A stretch of DNA of 64,000 bases from Periplaneta americana. Taxonomy: Eukaryota > Arthropoda > Insecta > Blattodea > Blattidae. The notes below the pieces were generated by a model. That model searched no databases and was not told the DNA's origin. It worked only from the letters and a program-made list of their open reading frames with translations. A program made the translations under genes and the position numbers. The stretch's first letter is position 1. Each line of letters begins with the position of its first letter. The DNA lies in contig NC_091120.1 of the NCBI RefSeq assembly GCF_040183065.1, positions 20,789,208 through 20,853,207 on the forward strand, written 5' to 3'. Of this stretch, positions 1-11,354 are shown piece by piece.

Positions 1-519
1 TTTTTTGATCCCCCTTAGGGGCATAGTAAATTTTATATACGAGTAGACGCAGAATAGCTCCTCTTAGTGGGAATTTGGGAAGAAACAACACAGGAAATAT
101 CGTTGCCCAAAGCGATGTTTGTGGTAGGGGCACTTAGGGAGATACTTTTATACAAAGTGGCAGCGAGGAACACACTCGCATATGCTGCTCACGTGATTTC
201 GGGCGGTTCTTACAGCAGTCAATTCCAATCATACCGCGAAAGATTATTCTGCACATTTGTGACAGAGCAGATAGCGTTCCTGAAGTCTGGGGGTTTATCA
301 CATGCAGTACGGTACAAGAGAGTGAACTCTGAAATCTGAAGACAAAACATTCCACATGAAATAAAAATGACCGAGAATCTTGATCTCCGCAAGTTGAAAT
401 AAGACGAAAATGTACCTAAACTGTTTAGACTTTGCAGCTCGTAAATTGCACATTAAATAATTTTAGAGACATTGCTCTTCGGAATAAACGGATGTGAAAT
501 ATCGGAAAACATAAAAGAA
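1..519. other. No recognised feature
   Basis: Ordinary unique-looking sequence. Short open frames exist on both strands here, but they overlap each other and show no known motif or compositional contrast with the surroundings. I see no gene or repeat that I can support. Confidence 0.5.
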
Positions 520-1117
520 TTTATTTATATACATATTTATTTACTCACTCACTCACTTACATACTCATTTATTTATTTATCTACTCATTTTTCACTGATT
601 TATTTATTAATTTATTCATTGATGGTTTCATTTATTCAGTGATTGATTTATTCATGTAGCTATTTATCTATTAATTTATTCATTGATGGATTCATTTATT
701 CACTGATTGATTCATTTATTCATTGATTGATTCATTTATTCATGTGTTTATTCATGTATTATTTATTAATTGATTTATTTATTTATCCATTCATTGATAT
801 AATTATTTACTCATTTATTTATTCATTTATTCATTGATTGATTTATTCATGTATTTATTTATTAATATATACATTGACTTATTTATTTATACTTTGATTT
901 ATTTATTTATTTACTTATTTATTAATTCATTTATTTATTTACTTATTCATTCATTCATTTATTTATTCATTGATTTATTCATTGATTGAGTCATTTATTT
1001 ATTTATTTACTTATTCATTTATTTATTCATCTATTTATTTATTTACTTATTCATTTATTTATTCATATATTTATTTATTCATTGATTGATTGACTTATTC
1101 ATTTATTCCTTTATTTT

Positions 1118-1172
<55 letters not shown>

Positions 1173-1175
1173 TCA
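520..1175. repeat. Degenerate (ATTT)n / (ATTC) low-complexity tract
   Basis: About 650 bp built from variants of ATTT, ATTC and ATTG tetramers. It ends in a nearly pure (TTTA)n run at about 1119-1172. The Tyr/Leu/Ile/Phe-rich open frame across it is a translation artefact of the tetramer. A few more TTTA units recur at about 1332-1360. Confidence 0.9.
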
Positions 1176-1784
1176 TTTTCCAAACATATGTTAGGCCATG
1201 TGGCGTCCTGTGACGGAAGACCATTTTTTGGATTCTACTCATTCATCTTGTTGACATGGTTTATCCATTTTTATCTCTATGTTCTTGTACATTCCAATAT
1301 TGGTTCGATCTGGAGTTCATTGCGAACGTTTTATTTACTTATTTATTTATTCAATTATTCATTCATTTACTACTTCAAATTGAAGACAATTCAGAGTCTT
1401 CATGCGTGGATTTCTGTGCCTTCGTCAAAGAAAACAATTATTTTCTGAATCAAGTACATTCTTCCCAGAAGAATGATTAATGACGTAATTGATACCATGT
1501 GTGTCTAAATCAGACTATCCTCTATCCTTGTACAGTAACTATCATAGTATTAATTTTTATGTCCATGAGAATTGAAATATGATATATTTAATTTCGCTGA
1601 TATTTTTTATGTATTAGTACAATTTAGTAATTATTAATAATTCTTTTTTTTTTCAGACTTTATAATCCCAGTGAAAATTATTTAGTACAAATCCATATTA
1701 TTTAATTCTACGTTATTCGTTTAAAAAATTTGACGGAAAATGCTTATTTATTGGAGAAATGATCATACTTTTTTTGTTCTTTTT
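1176..1784. other. No recognised feature
   Basis: AT-rich intergenic or intronic DNA. I see no coding motif, tRNA-like block or terminal repeat here. Confidence 0.45.
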
Positions 1785-2306
1785 TGTTGTGTCATAAGTA
1801 CATGTTTGGAAACATGTCATTTAACGTTTACAGAAGGTCCTCAGTGTGTCCCCCTCCATTGTTTACACATGCCTGAGCAGACGTACACATGACTGGCAAC
1901 TTTGCTCAAACATCATGTTGTCATGCATTTTCAACACGTTGCAATAGCTCCTCTACATCATTCACTGGTGTTACATAGACGACAGCCTACAAGTGCCCCG
2001 AAGGTAAAAATCTAATGCAGTGAGGTCAGGTGACCTGGGTGGCCAAGACACTGGACCACTGCGTCGAATCAAAACAAAATCAATGTACTACTGTCTTGTC
2101 ACTGTTTTGTTTGTAAACAAACACTGGTACAAAATCAAAACAAAAACAACACAATAATATGATCAGATACTTAATAAAACAAAAGTCACTATTACTATAG
2201 TAAATAAACATTTTCCTTCAAATTTTCATGTAAGGAATTATTCTTATTTTTTATCCAGGAGCACGCTCACGAGTTTTCCAAACGTACTTATGACTCACCC
2301 TGTATA
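1785..2306 (-). mobile_element. Degenerate mariner-like element, transposase remnant
   Basis: Inverted ends are visible: GTCATAAGTAC with TTTGGAAA near 1790-1812, and the complementary block near 2275-2306 ending CACCCTGTA. Read on the minus strand, about 1990-2090 encodes a WPPRSPDLTALDFYLRG peptide. This is the SPDLTxxDF block around the third catalytic Asp of mariner-type transposases. Stops and frameshifts follow and the N-terminal two thirds are missing, so this is a dead internal-deletion derivative. The TIR ending CAGGGTG next to TA fits the Tc1/mariner superfamily. The exact family is unknown. Confidence 0.65.
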
Positions 2307-2351
2307 TTGTTAATTATAGTGCTTATATCCTGGATTTTAAATGCATGCGTA

Positions 2352-2630
2352 CAGATGCCTCAAACTAGCAAGCTGTCTCCTCGCAGGCGCATAGATCACT
2401 TCTCCCCTACCACTGTCCGCCTACTACTGTGCACTGTGGACTAGAACGGTACAGCTCAGTTCTAATAACAGTTGAGAAGGCTGCATAGGGAGGGTACATC
2501 TTGAATACATTGTCAAGAGGTCAACTTTTCAGACAATATGACTATACCTGGGTATCGGAGCCTCGGTGGGCCCCCTCCGTTAGCTCTACTACTTCCCCTC
2601 TCCAGGCAGCTTCCTAGTTTGAGGCATCTG
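2352..2630. mobile_element. TA-flanked MITE (279 bp)
   Basis: The left end CAGATGCCTCAAACTAG is matched by its reverse complement CTAGTTTGAGGCATCTG at the right end. Both are bordered by TA, as expected for a Tc1/mariner-type target duplication. There is no transposase coding inside, so it would have been moved in trans. Boundaries are exact as far as the TIRs show. Confidence 0.75.
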
Positions 2631-2828
2631 TACAAGTATATTTTTCCGTTTTTAGTGCATATGAATCCGCCACCTAATGACGGGGTAGTAAGAATTTCGC
2701 GCTCATTGATGATGAAATTAACTGCTAACGAATGCTCTCGAGGGCAGTGACCGATGTGGAGTGATTGGATTAGGCCAAATCCAACGTGCCAACCAGATAG
2801 AGGCTCTCATTGGATTTATTGGTTGCAG

Positions 2829-3025
2829 GTTGGGTCTGATGACCCACTTCGGAGCTCTGGCAGCGGCGGCTTCAGGCAGGAGTCCGTTCGTCGCAGTTTA
2901 CCCGCAGTCAACCGCGGCGGACAACAAGTCGTGCCCCTGGTACGCGGCGTGGGCCTCCGCAAGGGTGCCGCACCCCTCTTCCATCGCGGGAGGGATGACC
3001 GCTCCGGACAGACCGAGTCCCACTG
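2829..3025 (+). CDS. Hmx: Candidate upstream coding exon of Hmx
   Basis: This 197-bp GC-rich island in AT-rich DNA is bounded by a T-rich acceptor ending TTGCAG and a donor GTGAGT. From base 2830 it is open for 65 codons, including MTHFGALAAAAS, a CPWYAAW block and a Ser/Pro-rich end SPT. One base is left over, so it exits in phase 1. The homeobox exon at 22697 enters with two bases after a clean acceptor. Joining them makes a Gly codon and reads on as GGSTTTNDE. The other open frame of this exon would reach a TAG after ten codons in the homeobox exon, so only one frame works. The exon enters with its first base completing a codon from an upstream exon, presumably outside the window, unless the ATG at 2839 initiates. 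The assignment to Hmx is inference from strand, composition and phase. I do not recognise the peptide itself. Confidence 0.6.
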
Positions 3026-3284
3026 GTGAGTCTAACACCCGCACGACACAAGTGCAGCTTCAAGATGACATTCCAGACAGGAAGGCGGTCTTCAGTCTTC
3101 TGGTAGTTACGATGCTTGGCACTGAATTCAAGGCACAGAGATTCGACCCGATCAAGGATGATGGTCTTTCAACAACAAAGATTATTATAACTCTGTTTTT
3201 ACACAAGATGGGCCATAGAAACGTATTTTTTGTATAGAGTGTAATATTACAAGCATTTACACATTATGATATACTGTCCGATTG

Positions 3285-3497
3285 ACCTGTTTAATTTCTC
3301 TGCAAAACGTCCTCCAGAAGTTACAAAAGAATACATATTGTGCTAAGTATCGAAGAGAAGTGCATATAATTGAGTGGTTTTGGAAAAGAGTAACTGTGGT
3401 TCATCTCACATCGGAATACGAGATTGGAGTTACAACTGTGCGGGATTTAATAAAAAAAAAGGATAAAGTGTATAAACTACTTAAATCTATAACATGA
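3285..3497 (+). pseudogene. Tigger/pogo transposase N-terminal fragment
   Basis: The conceptual product contains an HTH-like stretch reading VVHLTSEYEIGVTTVRDLIK followed by KKDK. This is the pattern of the psq/CENP-B-type DNA-binding domain of Tigger/pogo transposases (an AxEYxIGxTTVRDIxKxKDK-like motif). No DDE domain follows and the frame ends at 3497. It is an isolated relic inside the putative Hmx intron. No terminal repeats were found. Confidence 0.55.
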
Positions 3498-3604
3498 GCC
3501 CTATACTTTCCCTCTCTTTCCACAGAAATCTATCATAGGAAGTTTCCTTGGCCCTTGGAAACCCGCCATTGGCATTCATTCATTCATTAATGTTTCTGTT
3601 GGTA

Positions 3605-4620
3605 GTTACTTACAACTTACTACTTACTTACTGGCTTTTAAGGAACCCGGTGGTTCATTGCCGCCCTCACATAAGCCCGTCATCGGTCCGTATCTTGAGC
3701 AAGATTAATCCAGTCTCTATCATCATATCCCACCTCCCGCAAATCCATTTTAATGTTATCCTCCCAAATACGTCTCGGCCTCCCCAATAGTCTTTTTCCC
3801 TCCGGCCTCCAAACTATACCTGGTAAGGTTTATCTTGTCTCAGTAGCAATAAAACCAAGTCCCTTCAAATGAGGGTGGAGATTATAGGAGGGTTGTAAAT
3901 TTTCATGATTCCTTTCAAAACCTTGTTATTGTACAGGCTGCCGGAACTCATTTTCTTGAAAGACAAGCTCAGTGACGGAACTACACAGTACGAAGAGAGA
4001 TATTTTGTTATATTATTTTGTGCTACAGAATGTATCAACTAGTCCCTTCCGCCACTGGATGGATGGACGGCATCGCTCCACTCCCCCATCCCTATAACAA
4101 TACAGACGAAGTAAGACATATGTCCTTTCTTCCTCTTTTCACAGTGAGACAAGATACATCACACAGACTTTAACACTCTATATGCATTTCTGGATTCGCC
4201 CATACGTGCTACATGCTCTGCCCATCTCAAACATATGAATTTAATGTTCCTATTTATGCCAGGTGAAGAATATAATGCGTGCAGTTCTGTGTTGTGTAAC
4301 TTTCTCCATTCTCTTGTGACTTCATCCCTCTTAGCCCCAAATATTTTCCTAAGAACCTCATTCTCAAACACCCTTAACCTCTGTTCCTCTCTCAAAGTGA
4401 GAGTCCAAGTTTCACAACCATAAAGAACAACCGGTAATATAACTGTTTTATAAATTCTAACTTTCAGATTTGTTGACAGCAGACTAGATGACAAAACTTC
4501 TCAACCGAATAATAACACGCAATTCCCATATTTATTCTGAGTTTAATTTCCTCCCGAGTGTCATTTATATTTGTTACTGTTGCTCCAAGATATTTGAATT
4601 TTACCACCTCTTCGAAGGAT
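3605..4620 (-). mobile_element. RTE-like non-LTR retrotransposon 3' part, interrupted
   Basis: Minus-strand copy of the window's commonest retroelement. The 3' tail of ACTT/TAAG repeats lies at about 3605-3630. Upstream come the conserved C-terminal peptide ([20 protein letters not shown], then [15 protein letters not shown]) and the post-RT region [19 protein letters not shown] at about 4350-4470. The reading frame is interrupted at 3816-4170 by about 355 bp of unrelated sequence inserted between the codons for the LVGRPEG and YRVL parts. The element is 5'-truncated and stops where it meets an oppositely oriented copy near 4620. RTE-clade assignment rests on the short tandem-repeat 3' tail and is inference. 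Confidence 0.75.
3816..4170. mobile_element. Unclassified ~355-bp insertion in the RTE-like copy
   Basis: Compared with intact copies in this window, such as 42100-43105, this block separates two adjacent segments of the retroelement. It has no obvious terminal repeats or coding sequence. A short ACT occurs at both borders but is too short to call a target duplication. It could be an insertion or filler DNA from a rearrangement. Confidence 0.5.
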
Positions 4621-4723
4621 AACACAGAACTGCACGCCTTGTATTCTTCACCTGAAATAATTAGAAACATTAAATTCAGACGTTTGAGATGGGCAGGACA
4701 TGTAGCACGAATGACGAATCCAG

Positions 4724-4769
<46 letters not shown>

Positions 4770-4973
4770 GAGTGTTAGTTGGGGGTCTGGAAGGAAAAGA
4801 TCTTTGGGGAGGTCGAGACGTAGATGAGAGGATAATATTAAAATGGATTTGAGGGAGGTGGGATATGATGGTAGAGACTGGATTAATCTTGCACAGGATA
4901 GGGACCGATGGCGGGCTTATGTGAGGGCGGCAATGAACCTCCGGGTTTCTTAAAGGCCATAAGTAAGTAAGTA
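4621..4973 (+). mobile_element. RTE-like 3' fragment with internal (AT)n expansion
   Basis: The plus-strand fragment starts at the [11 protein letters not shown] codons and runs to the AMNLRV end and a TAAGTAAGTAAG tail. It is head-to-head with the minus copy at 3605-4620. A pure (AT)n run at 4726-4767 replaces the short ATGCATATAG stretch of other copies. The microsatellite therefore arose inside the element and breaks its frame. Confidence 0.8.
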
Positions 4974-4989
4974 TGTATGCTACTTGGTA

Positions 4990-5028
4990 GGATGAAAGAG
5001 AAGGCCTTATGGCCTTAATCCTATCAGA

Positions 5029-5088
<60 letters not shown>

Positions 5089-5090
5089 AA
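4990..5090 (+). repeat. Retroelement 3' end with (AAAT)n tail
   Basis: A GAAGGCCTTATGGCCTTAA block precedes AGATTAAATAAATAAAT, which continues as a pure (AAAT)n run to about 5088. This looks like the 3' terminus of a non-LTR element, with the tetramer as its tail. The coding part is absent. Family unknown. Confidence 0.5.
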
Positions 5091-5290
5091 TGAAAACATT
5101 AAGATAGACGTAACATGGATCTTATCTGGAGACTAGGAGGAAAAAGGAAAATAGCAGAGATTGGAGAATTCTGAATTCGCAGTGAAGAACCTGTCCTCGG
5201 GCAGGAAACAATGAATGAATGGATGAATTCCGTTTTTATTCACCGGCCGACTGTATCAGACTTGAATTTTAAACCAGCTTTCATATGCTG

Positions 5291-5542
5291 GTGTCCACAC
5301 TTGTGGAGAAACGGCTAGCGCGTCTGGTCGCGAAACCAGGTGGCCCGGGTTCGATTCCCGGTCGGAGCAAGTTACCTGGTTGAGGTTTTTTCCGGAGTTT
5401 TTCCTCAATCCAATATGAGCAAATGCTGGGAACTTATGGTGCTGGACTCCGGACTCATTTCACCGGCATTATCACCTTCATCTCATTCAGACGCTAAATA
5501 ACCTAAGCTGTTGATAAAGCGTCGTAAAATAACCTACTAAAA
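5291..5542 (+). mobile_element. tRNA-derived SINE
   Basis: The head carries pol III promoter-like boxes: an A-box region GGAGAAACGGCTAGCGCGTC and a B box GGTTCGATTCC within CCCGGGTTCGATTCCCGG. A body follows with ACCTGGTTGAGGTTTTTTCC and a tail AGACGCTAAATAACC...CGTCGTAAAATAACCTAC. Flanking ATGCTGG (5284-5290) and ATGCTAG (5543-5549) form a likely 7-bp target duplication with one mismatch. A related copy is at about 60016-60235. Confidence 0.8.
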
Positions 5543-6335
5543 ATGCTAGTTTTGGTTCATTCAGTACACGGAAAGTTAGTAAAACATGGAAACCACACAG
5601 TTGCACGTATTTGTTGTTTTGTGTTGAAATCTCAATCATCGTAATTAAGTTTTAATTGCTGCGTTCTTTAGAAGCATATTGGTTCGGTAATTGAGCTATT
5701 TGCAATAACCAATTTGATTGTGGAATAATTAACACAATCAATTACAAAATCACAAATTGAAATGCGTGACTTATTAAAGTCCATAAATTAAGTACCGTGT
5801 ATTAAGGTTGTTGAACTTAAGTATGACCCCCGACTATTAAGAGAAAATTGCGTGATGCTTAATTCAGTAATTCTTCGTTGCATATTCCTCCCCAGCAGCG
5901 CAAATTGGCTTAGAGAATGCATAACGTAGCCAGCAGCTATCGAGTTGTGTATAGGGCTTACAACCACGGCGCTGATGCTTTTCACAGGCTTCCAAGCAGT
6001 TAGCAGTTAGAAGCAAACGCCAGCGTAAAACCTCAGCCAGAGGAAGTACTGTCCGTGCCGAAAGTACCGTGACCATCTTCTGTCTTCCCTCTCAATTCTG
6101 TCTTCCCCTGTGGTATGGAGGTTAGCATTACAGCCGAGGGTCGTGGCTTCAAACCCGGATAAAGCTATCAAAATTGCTTAAACTCCAGTTGGTTTATATT
6201 TGCACAGGAGTTTTAGAAAGACAAAGAAATATCCATCCTCATACTTGTACCAGCTTTATTTTATATTTATTTAGAAATTTTCAATGTACAAGATTAAGCT
6301 AAAAGAAGTATAAAAACTTAGTTATATTAACATAC
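5543..6335. other. Mostly featureless; weak tRNA-like block at 6105-6165
   Basis: The only structure seen is GGAGGTTAGCATTACAG followed by GGCTTCAAACCCGG. These resemble the A and B boxes of a SINE head, with the body decayed. It is not a tRNA gene: no acceptor stem can be drawn. The rest is AT-rich unique DNA. Confidence 0.35.
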
Positions 6336-6342
6336 TATAAAA

Positions 6343-6375
<33 letters not shown>

Positions 6376-7383
6376 AAATAAATAAATAAATAAGTAAGTA
6401 AATAAGTAACTATGTAAGTAAATAAGTAAGTAAATAAATAAGTGAATAAGTAAGTAAATAAGTAAGTAAGTAAGTAAATAAATAAGTAAATAAATAAGTA
6501 AGTAAATAAATAAGTGAATAAATAAGTAAATAAATAAATAAGTAACTAAGTAAGTAAGTAAATAAGTAAGTAAATAAATAAGTAAATAAATAAGTAAGTA
6601 AATAAATAAGTAAATAAGTAAGTAAGTAAGTAAATAAATAAATAACTAAGTAAGTAAATAAGTAACTATGTAAGTAAATAAGTAAGTAAATAAGTAAGTA
6701 AATAAGTAAGTAAATAAGTAAGTAAGTAAATAAATAAGTAAATAAATAAGTAAATAAGTAAGTAAGTAAATAAATAAGCAAATAAGTAAGTAAGTAAATA
6801 AGTAAATAAATAAATAAATAACTAAGTAAGTAAGTAAATAAGTAAGTAAGTAAATAAATAAGTAAATAAATAAGTAAGTAAATAAATAAGTAAGTAAGTA
6901 AATAAGTAATTAAATAAATAAGTAACTAAGTAAGTAAGTAAATAAGTAAGTAAGTAAATAAATAAATAAGTAAATAAGTAAGTAAGTAAATAAGAAAGTA
7001 ATCAAATAAGTAAGTAAGTAAATAAGTAAGTAAGCAAATAAGTAAGTAAGTAACTAAATAAGTAAGTAAATAAGTAAGTAAATAAGTAAATAAATAAATA
7101 AATAAGTAAATAAGTAAGTAAGTAAATAAGTAAGTAAGTAAATAAGTAAGTAAGCAAATAAGTAAGTAAATAAGTAAATAAATAAATAAGTAACTAAATA
7201 AGTAAGTAAGTAAATAAGTAAATGAGTAAATAAATAAATAAGTAACTAAATAAGCAAGTAAATAAATAAATAAATAAGTAAATAAGTAAGTAAGTAAATA
7301 AGTAAGTAAGTAAATAAGTAAGTAAGTAAATAAATAAGTAAATATATAAGTAAGTAAATATATAAATAAACAAATAAATAAAT
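6336..7383. repeat. 1-kb (TAAG/TAAA)n tetranucleotide array
   Basis: About 1,050 bp made almost only of TAAG and TAAA units, with rare TAAC, AAGC and ATGT variants. The order is irregular, so no longer period is obvious by eye. The Tyr/Leu/Ile-rich open frames on the minus strand are artefacts. The TAAG unit equals the 3' tail unit of the RTE-like family in this window, so the array may have grown from such a tail. Confidence 0.95.
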
Positions 7384-7535
7384 ACTTCACTCTGTTAACA
7401 TTGTAGGCCTACATGTTTGGTGTTACGTTACCTGATTGACTAGTTTCAGTCTTGTTTGCATCATCCTCTGAATCAGAGGAAACTAGTCAATCGGGTAACA
7501 TGACAAGAAAAATTTAAATATTAACAGAGTGAAGT
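7384..7535. mobile_element. Palindromic MITE-like element (152 bp)
   Basis: Terminal ACTTCACTCTGTTAA is repeated inverted at 7521-7535. Inside, GTTACCTGATTGACTAGTTTC pairs with GAAACTAGTCAATCGGGTAAC, and TCCTCTGAATCAGAGGA forms a small central hairpin. The element abuts the tetranucleotide array directly. No coding sequence. Confidence 0.7.
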
Positions 7536-8529
7536 CGTTATTATTTATTCTCATAACTTAACAGTACATCAGTGAATAAATAAGTGTTAAAAGATTGTAT
7601 TCAATAATAAACTAGTGGCTTGTGCAGCAAATGCAGCAAATTTAGTTAATTAGAAGTTCAAATAAAAGTTTTTCAGATGTATTTTCCAGAAATATTACCA
7701 GACATTTTGAAAGTTATTTCCTTCCATCGTAATGCAGTTGTAACATTTAAAGGAATGTAATAACTCAATGAAGTGTAACCCTGTCAAAAATGTCTCTTTT
7801 AAAAAGCTTCCCTCTTAATGTTTTTTGCCAAATACTTTTTCTTGAACACATTCATCTTCAGTTCTTTGAGTTCTCTCTACAACAAAATGTATGCTTGACA
7901 GCGATCACAGATCTAATCGATTAAACCAAAGGAATATTAACTTAATTTCATGTAGTTTAAAGACGCAACTAAAATAGGAAGCATGACCCAATTACTTATG
8001 CATTTTCCATATTACTGCACTACATCCTAGGAAAATTAGAGAATCATAGAGTCATTAAATATGTGAAAAAGACTCACACCACTTCATTAATTTAATAACT
8101 CTAAAATTATTTTTAATAACAATATTTTTACCTTACGTAAATTTTGTAGTTCTCAGTAAAATAATATATAATGTACTGTATAGCCGTTGCTCAGTAAATT
8201 ATAGAAATTAAGATCTAATTTATGATATTCCCTACGTCTACTTATATAACCCCAAAATGTTTCATTTTCATGTCATCAATATATCAGTTGCAGTAATGTG
8301 TATCATTAGTGACAAATACATCATGGTATAAATTGTAATAATATTTCAATTTAAACGGTAATAATGTCATCAAACCTTCTTAAGTTCTGTAGTTCATAAA
8401 TTCCAATACACAGCTGCACTCTTTCTTACACACCACAGAATCAGATCTGTAAATTACTTTTTGTAAGTCTTGAGATATTCTAAAAAATTACACAAATGAA
8501 GATCGACATATAGGCATTATGATGTCAGA

Positions 8530-10745
8530 GAATCTGAGCTCTTGAGCTATAAAATATAATATCAGAAAGTAGAAATTGATTATCTCAGTATGAGGTTTAT
8601 AAAACATAATATTATAAGAATGGGAACTAATTATCATAATATAAGACTGATAAAATACAATAAGAGAAGTAGAAACTGATTCTTAGTATGAGGTATAAAA
8701 CATATCAGAAAGTACAAACTCATTATCTTAGTATCATATTTATTAAACACAATATTAGAAGAATGGGAACTAATTATCAAAATATCAGATTGATAAAATA
8801 CAATATGAGAAGTAGAAACTGATTCTTAGTATGAGGTTCATAAAACATAATATCAGAAAGTAGAAACTGATTATCTTAGTATGAGGTTTACAAAACATAA
8901 TATTAGAAGAATGGGAACTAATTATCATAATATCAGATTGATAAAATACAATATGAGAAGTAGAAACTGATTCTTAGTATGAGGTATAAAACATATCAGA
9001 AAGTACAAACTCATTATCTTAGTATCAGATTTATTGAACACATTATTAGAAGAGTGGGAACTAATTATCAAAATATCAGATTGATAAAATACAATATGAG
9101 AAGTAGAAACTGATTCTTAGTATGAGGTTCATAAAACATAATATCAGAAAGTAGAAACTGATTATCTTAGTATCAGATTTATTGAACACATTATTAGAAG
9201 AATGGGAACTAATTATCATAATATCAGATTGATAAAATACAATATGAGAAGTAGAAACTGATTCTTAGTATGAGGTTCATAAAACATAATATCAGAAAGT
9301 AGAAACTGATTATCTTAGTATCAGATTTATTGAACACATTATTAGAAGAGTGGGAACTGATTATCAAAATATCAGATTGAAAAAATACAATATGAGAAGT
9401 AGAAACTGATTCTTAGTATGAGGTTCATAAAACATAATATCAGAAAGTAGAAACTGATTATCTTAGTATCAGATTTATTGAACACATTATTAGAAGAGTG
9501 GGAATTAATTATCAAAGTATCAGATTGATAAAATACAATATGAGAAGTAGAAACTGATTCTTAGTATGAGGTTCATAAAACATAATATCAAAAAGTAGAA
9601 ACTGATTATCTTAGTACGACCCGATTTATTAAATACAATATTAGAACTTTGCGAACTAATTATCATAATATGGGATTGATAAAATAAAATATGAGAAGTA
9701 GAAACTGATTCTTAGTATGAGGTTCATAGAACATAATATCAGAAAGTAGAAACTGATTCTTAGTATGAGGTTTATAAAACATAATATCAGAAAGTAGAAA
9801 CTGATTATCTTAGTACTAGATTTATTAAACACAATATTAAAAGAGTGTTAACTAATTATCATAATATCAGATTGATAAAATAAAATATGAGAAGTAGACA
9901 CTGATTCTTAGTATGAGGTTCATAAAACATAATATCAGAAAGTAGAAACTGATTATCTTAGTATCAGATTTATTAAACACAATATTAGAAGAATGGGGAC
10001 TAATTATCATAATATCAGATTGATAAAATACAATATGAGAAGTAGAAACTGTTTCTTAGTATGAGGTTCATAAAACATAATATCAGAAAGTAGAAACTGA
10101 TTATCTTATTACCAGATTTATTAAACACAATATTAGAAGAGTGGAAACTAATTATCATATCAGATTGATAAAATACAATATGAGAAGTAGAAACTGTTTC
10201 TTAGTATGAGGTTCATGAAACATAATATCAGAAAGTAGAAACTGATTATCTTATTACCAGATTTATTAAACACAATATTAGAAGAGTGGAAACTAATTAT
10301 CATATCAGATTGATAAAATGCAATATGAGAAGTAGAAACTGATTCTTAGTATGAGGTTCATAAAACATAATATCAGAAAGTAGAAACTGATTATCTTAGT
10401 ACCAGATTTATTAAACACAATATTAGAAGTATAGGAACTAATTATTATAATATCAGATTGATAAAACACAATATGAGAAGTAGAAACTGATTGTTAGTAT
10501 GAGGTTCATAAAACATAATATCAGAAAGTAGAAACTGATTATCTTTGTATAAGGTTTATTAAATAAAATATCAGAAAGTTGAAATTGATTATCTTAGTAT
10601 GAGGTTTATAAAACATAATATCAGAAAGTAGAAACTGAATACTTTGGTATCAGATTTATAAAACATAATAATATGGGAAAGTAGAAAAATTCACAATCAC
10701 AACATCTGATTAATAAAACACGATATGAAAAAGTAGAAACTGACC
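8530..10745. repeat. Satellite with ~148-bp higher-order unit of three ~49-bp monomers
   Basis: Tandem array of about thirteen units. The marker AGAAGTAGAAACTGATTCTT starts near 8665, 8808, 8956, 9099, 9247, 9395, 9543, 9694, 9890, 10038, 10183, 10328 and 10476, giving spacings of mostly 143-151 bp and one of 196 bp. Each unit contains three related sub-blocks: AGTATGAGGTTCATAAAACA..., AGTATCAGATTTATTGAACA... and ATATCAGATTGATAAAATAC.... All are near 46-50 bp and share an AGAA..GT.GAAACTGATTAT-like end. The flanks (about 8530-8660 and 10490-10745) hold diverged single monomers outside the triplet order. The 196-bp spacing fits one extra monomer. No coding potential. Confidence 0.9.
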
Positions 10746-11354
10746 ATCCTCTAACTTAGTAGACTTGTTATTTTTGCGTGTCGTCGCTGCAATTTGTAAG
10801 CATCTGATTCTTCATTTGTTGAACAACAAGATAGTGCATTTTGGTTAGGTTTGTTTATGGTAAAGGCTACAAAGAGGATTGGAAGCCACAGTAGTGAACA
10901 CAAAATGCTTGTCAGGGAAGTTCGCTGTGCGGATATACACTTCCACGCACCCTGCCAGTTTCCACTGAATCTGAGCGTTTGAAAGGCGTATAGAAAAACG
11001 TATACACAGCAGTTGCTAGTAAATTAGAGTGGTTTAGTGCTGCAGACGTCTGCATGGAGCTTCTACTATTTAGCCACTTTCTCATGCCATAGAGTGGTCT
11101 TCTGGGGTAATGAATGGATTGCCCCTTTATACACAGAATGTATGCGGTGGGCCACACCAAGATTACACGAACTTGTGGTCTATATTATAGAAACGAGGCT
11201 GGAATCAAATATCAAAATTAAACGCATGCGAATTTCAACTAAGAACCCCGTGTTAATTAAATTGTTTATAAGTAAGAGTTCTACGTAGAACATGTAGGAG
11301 TGTACTCATTTTGTAGCGCTTTCGATCTTTCAGTGCTCTAATTATGGACATTAA

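Noticed and set aside
67-339. 90-aa frame near the window start
   Set aside because: Overlaps an open frame on the other strand. No motif, no splice sites or composition change supporting an exon.
1086-1448. Phe/Ile/Tyr-rich 120-aa open frame
   Set aside because: It is the translation of a (TTTA)n tract followed by ordinary AT-rich DNA. No domain.
6410-7390. Two long Leu/Tyr/Thr-repeat open frames on the minus strand
   Set aside because: Pure artefact of the TAAG/TAAA array, whose complement has no stop in that frame.
8530-10745. CRISPR-like repeat array
   Set aside because: Repeats are contiguous and diverged with no unique spacers, and the genome is eukaryotic. It is a satellite.
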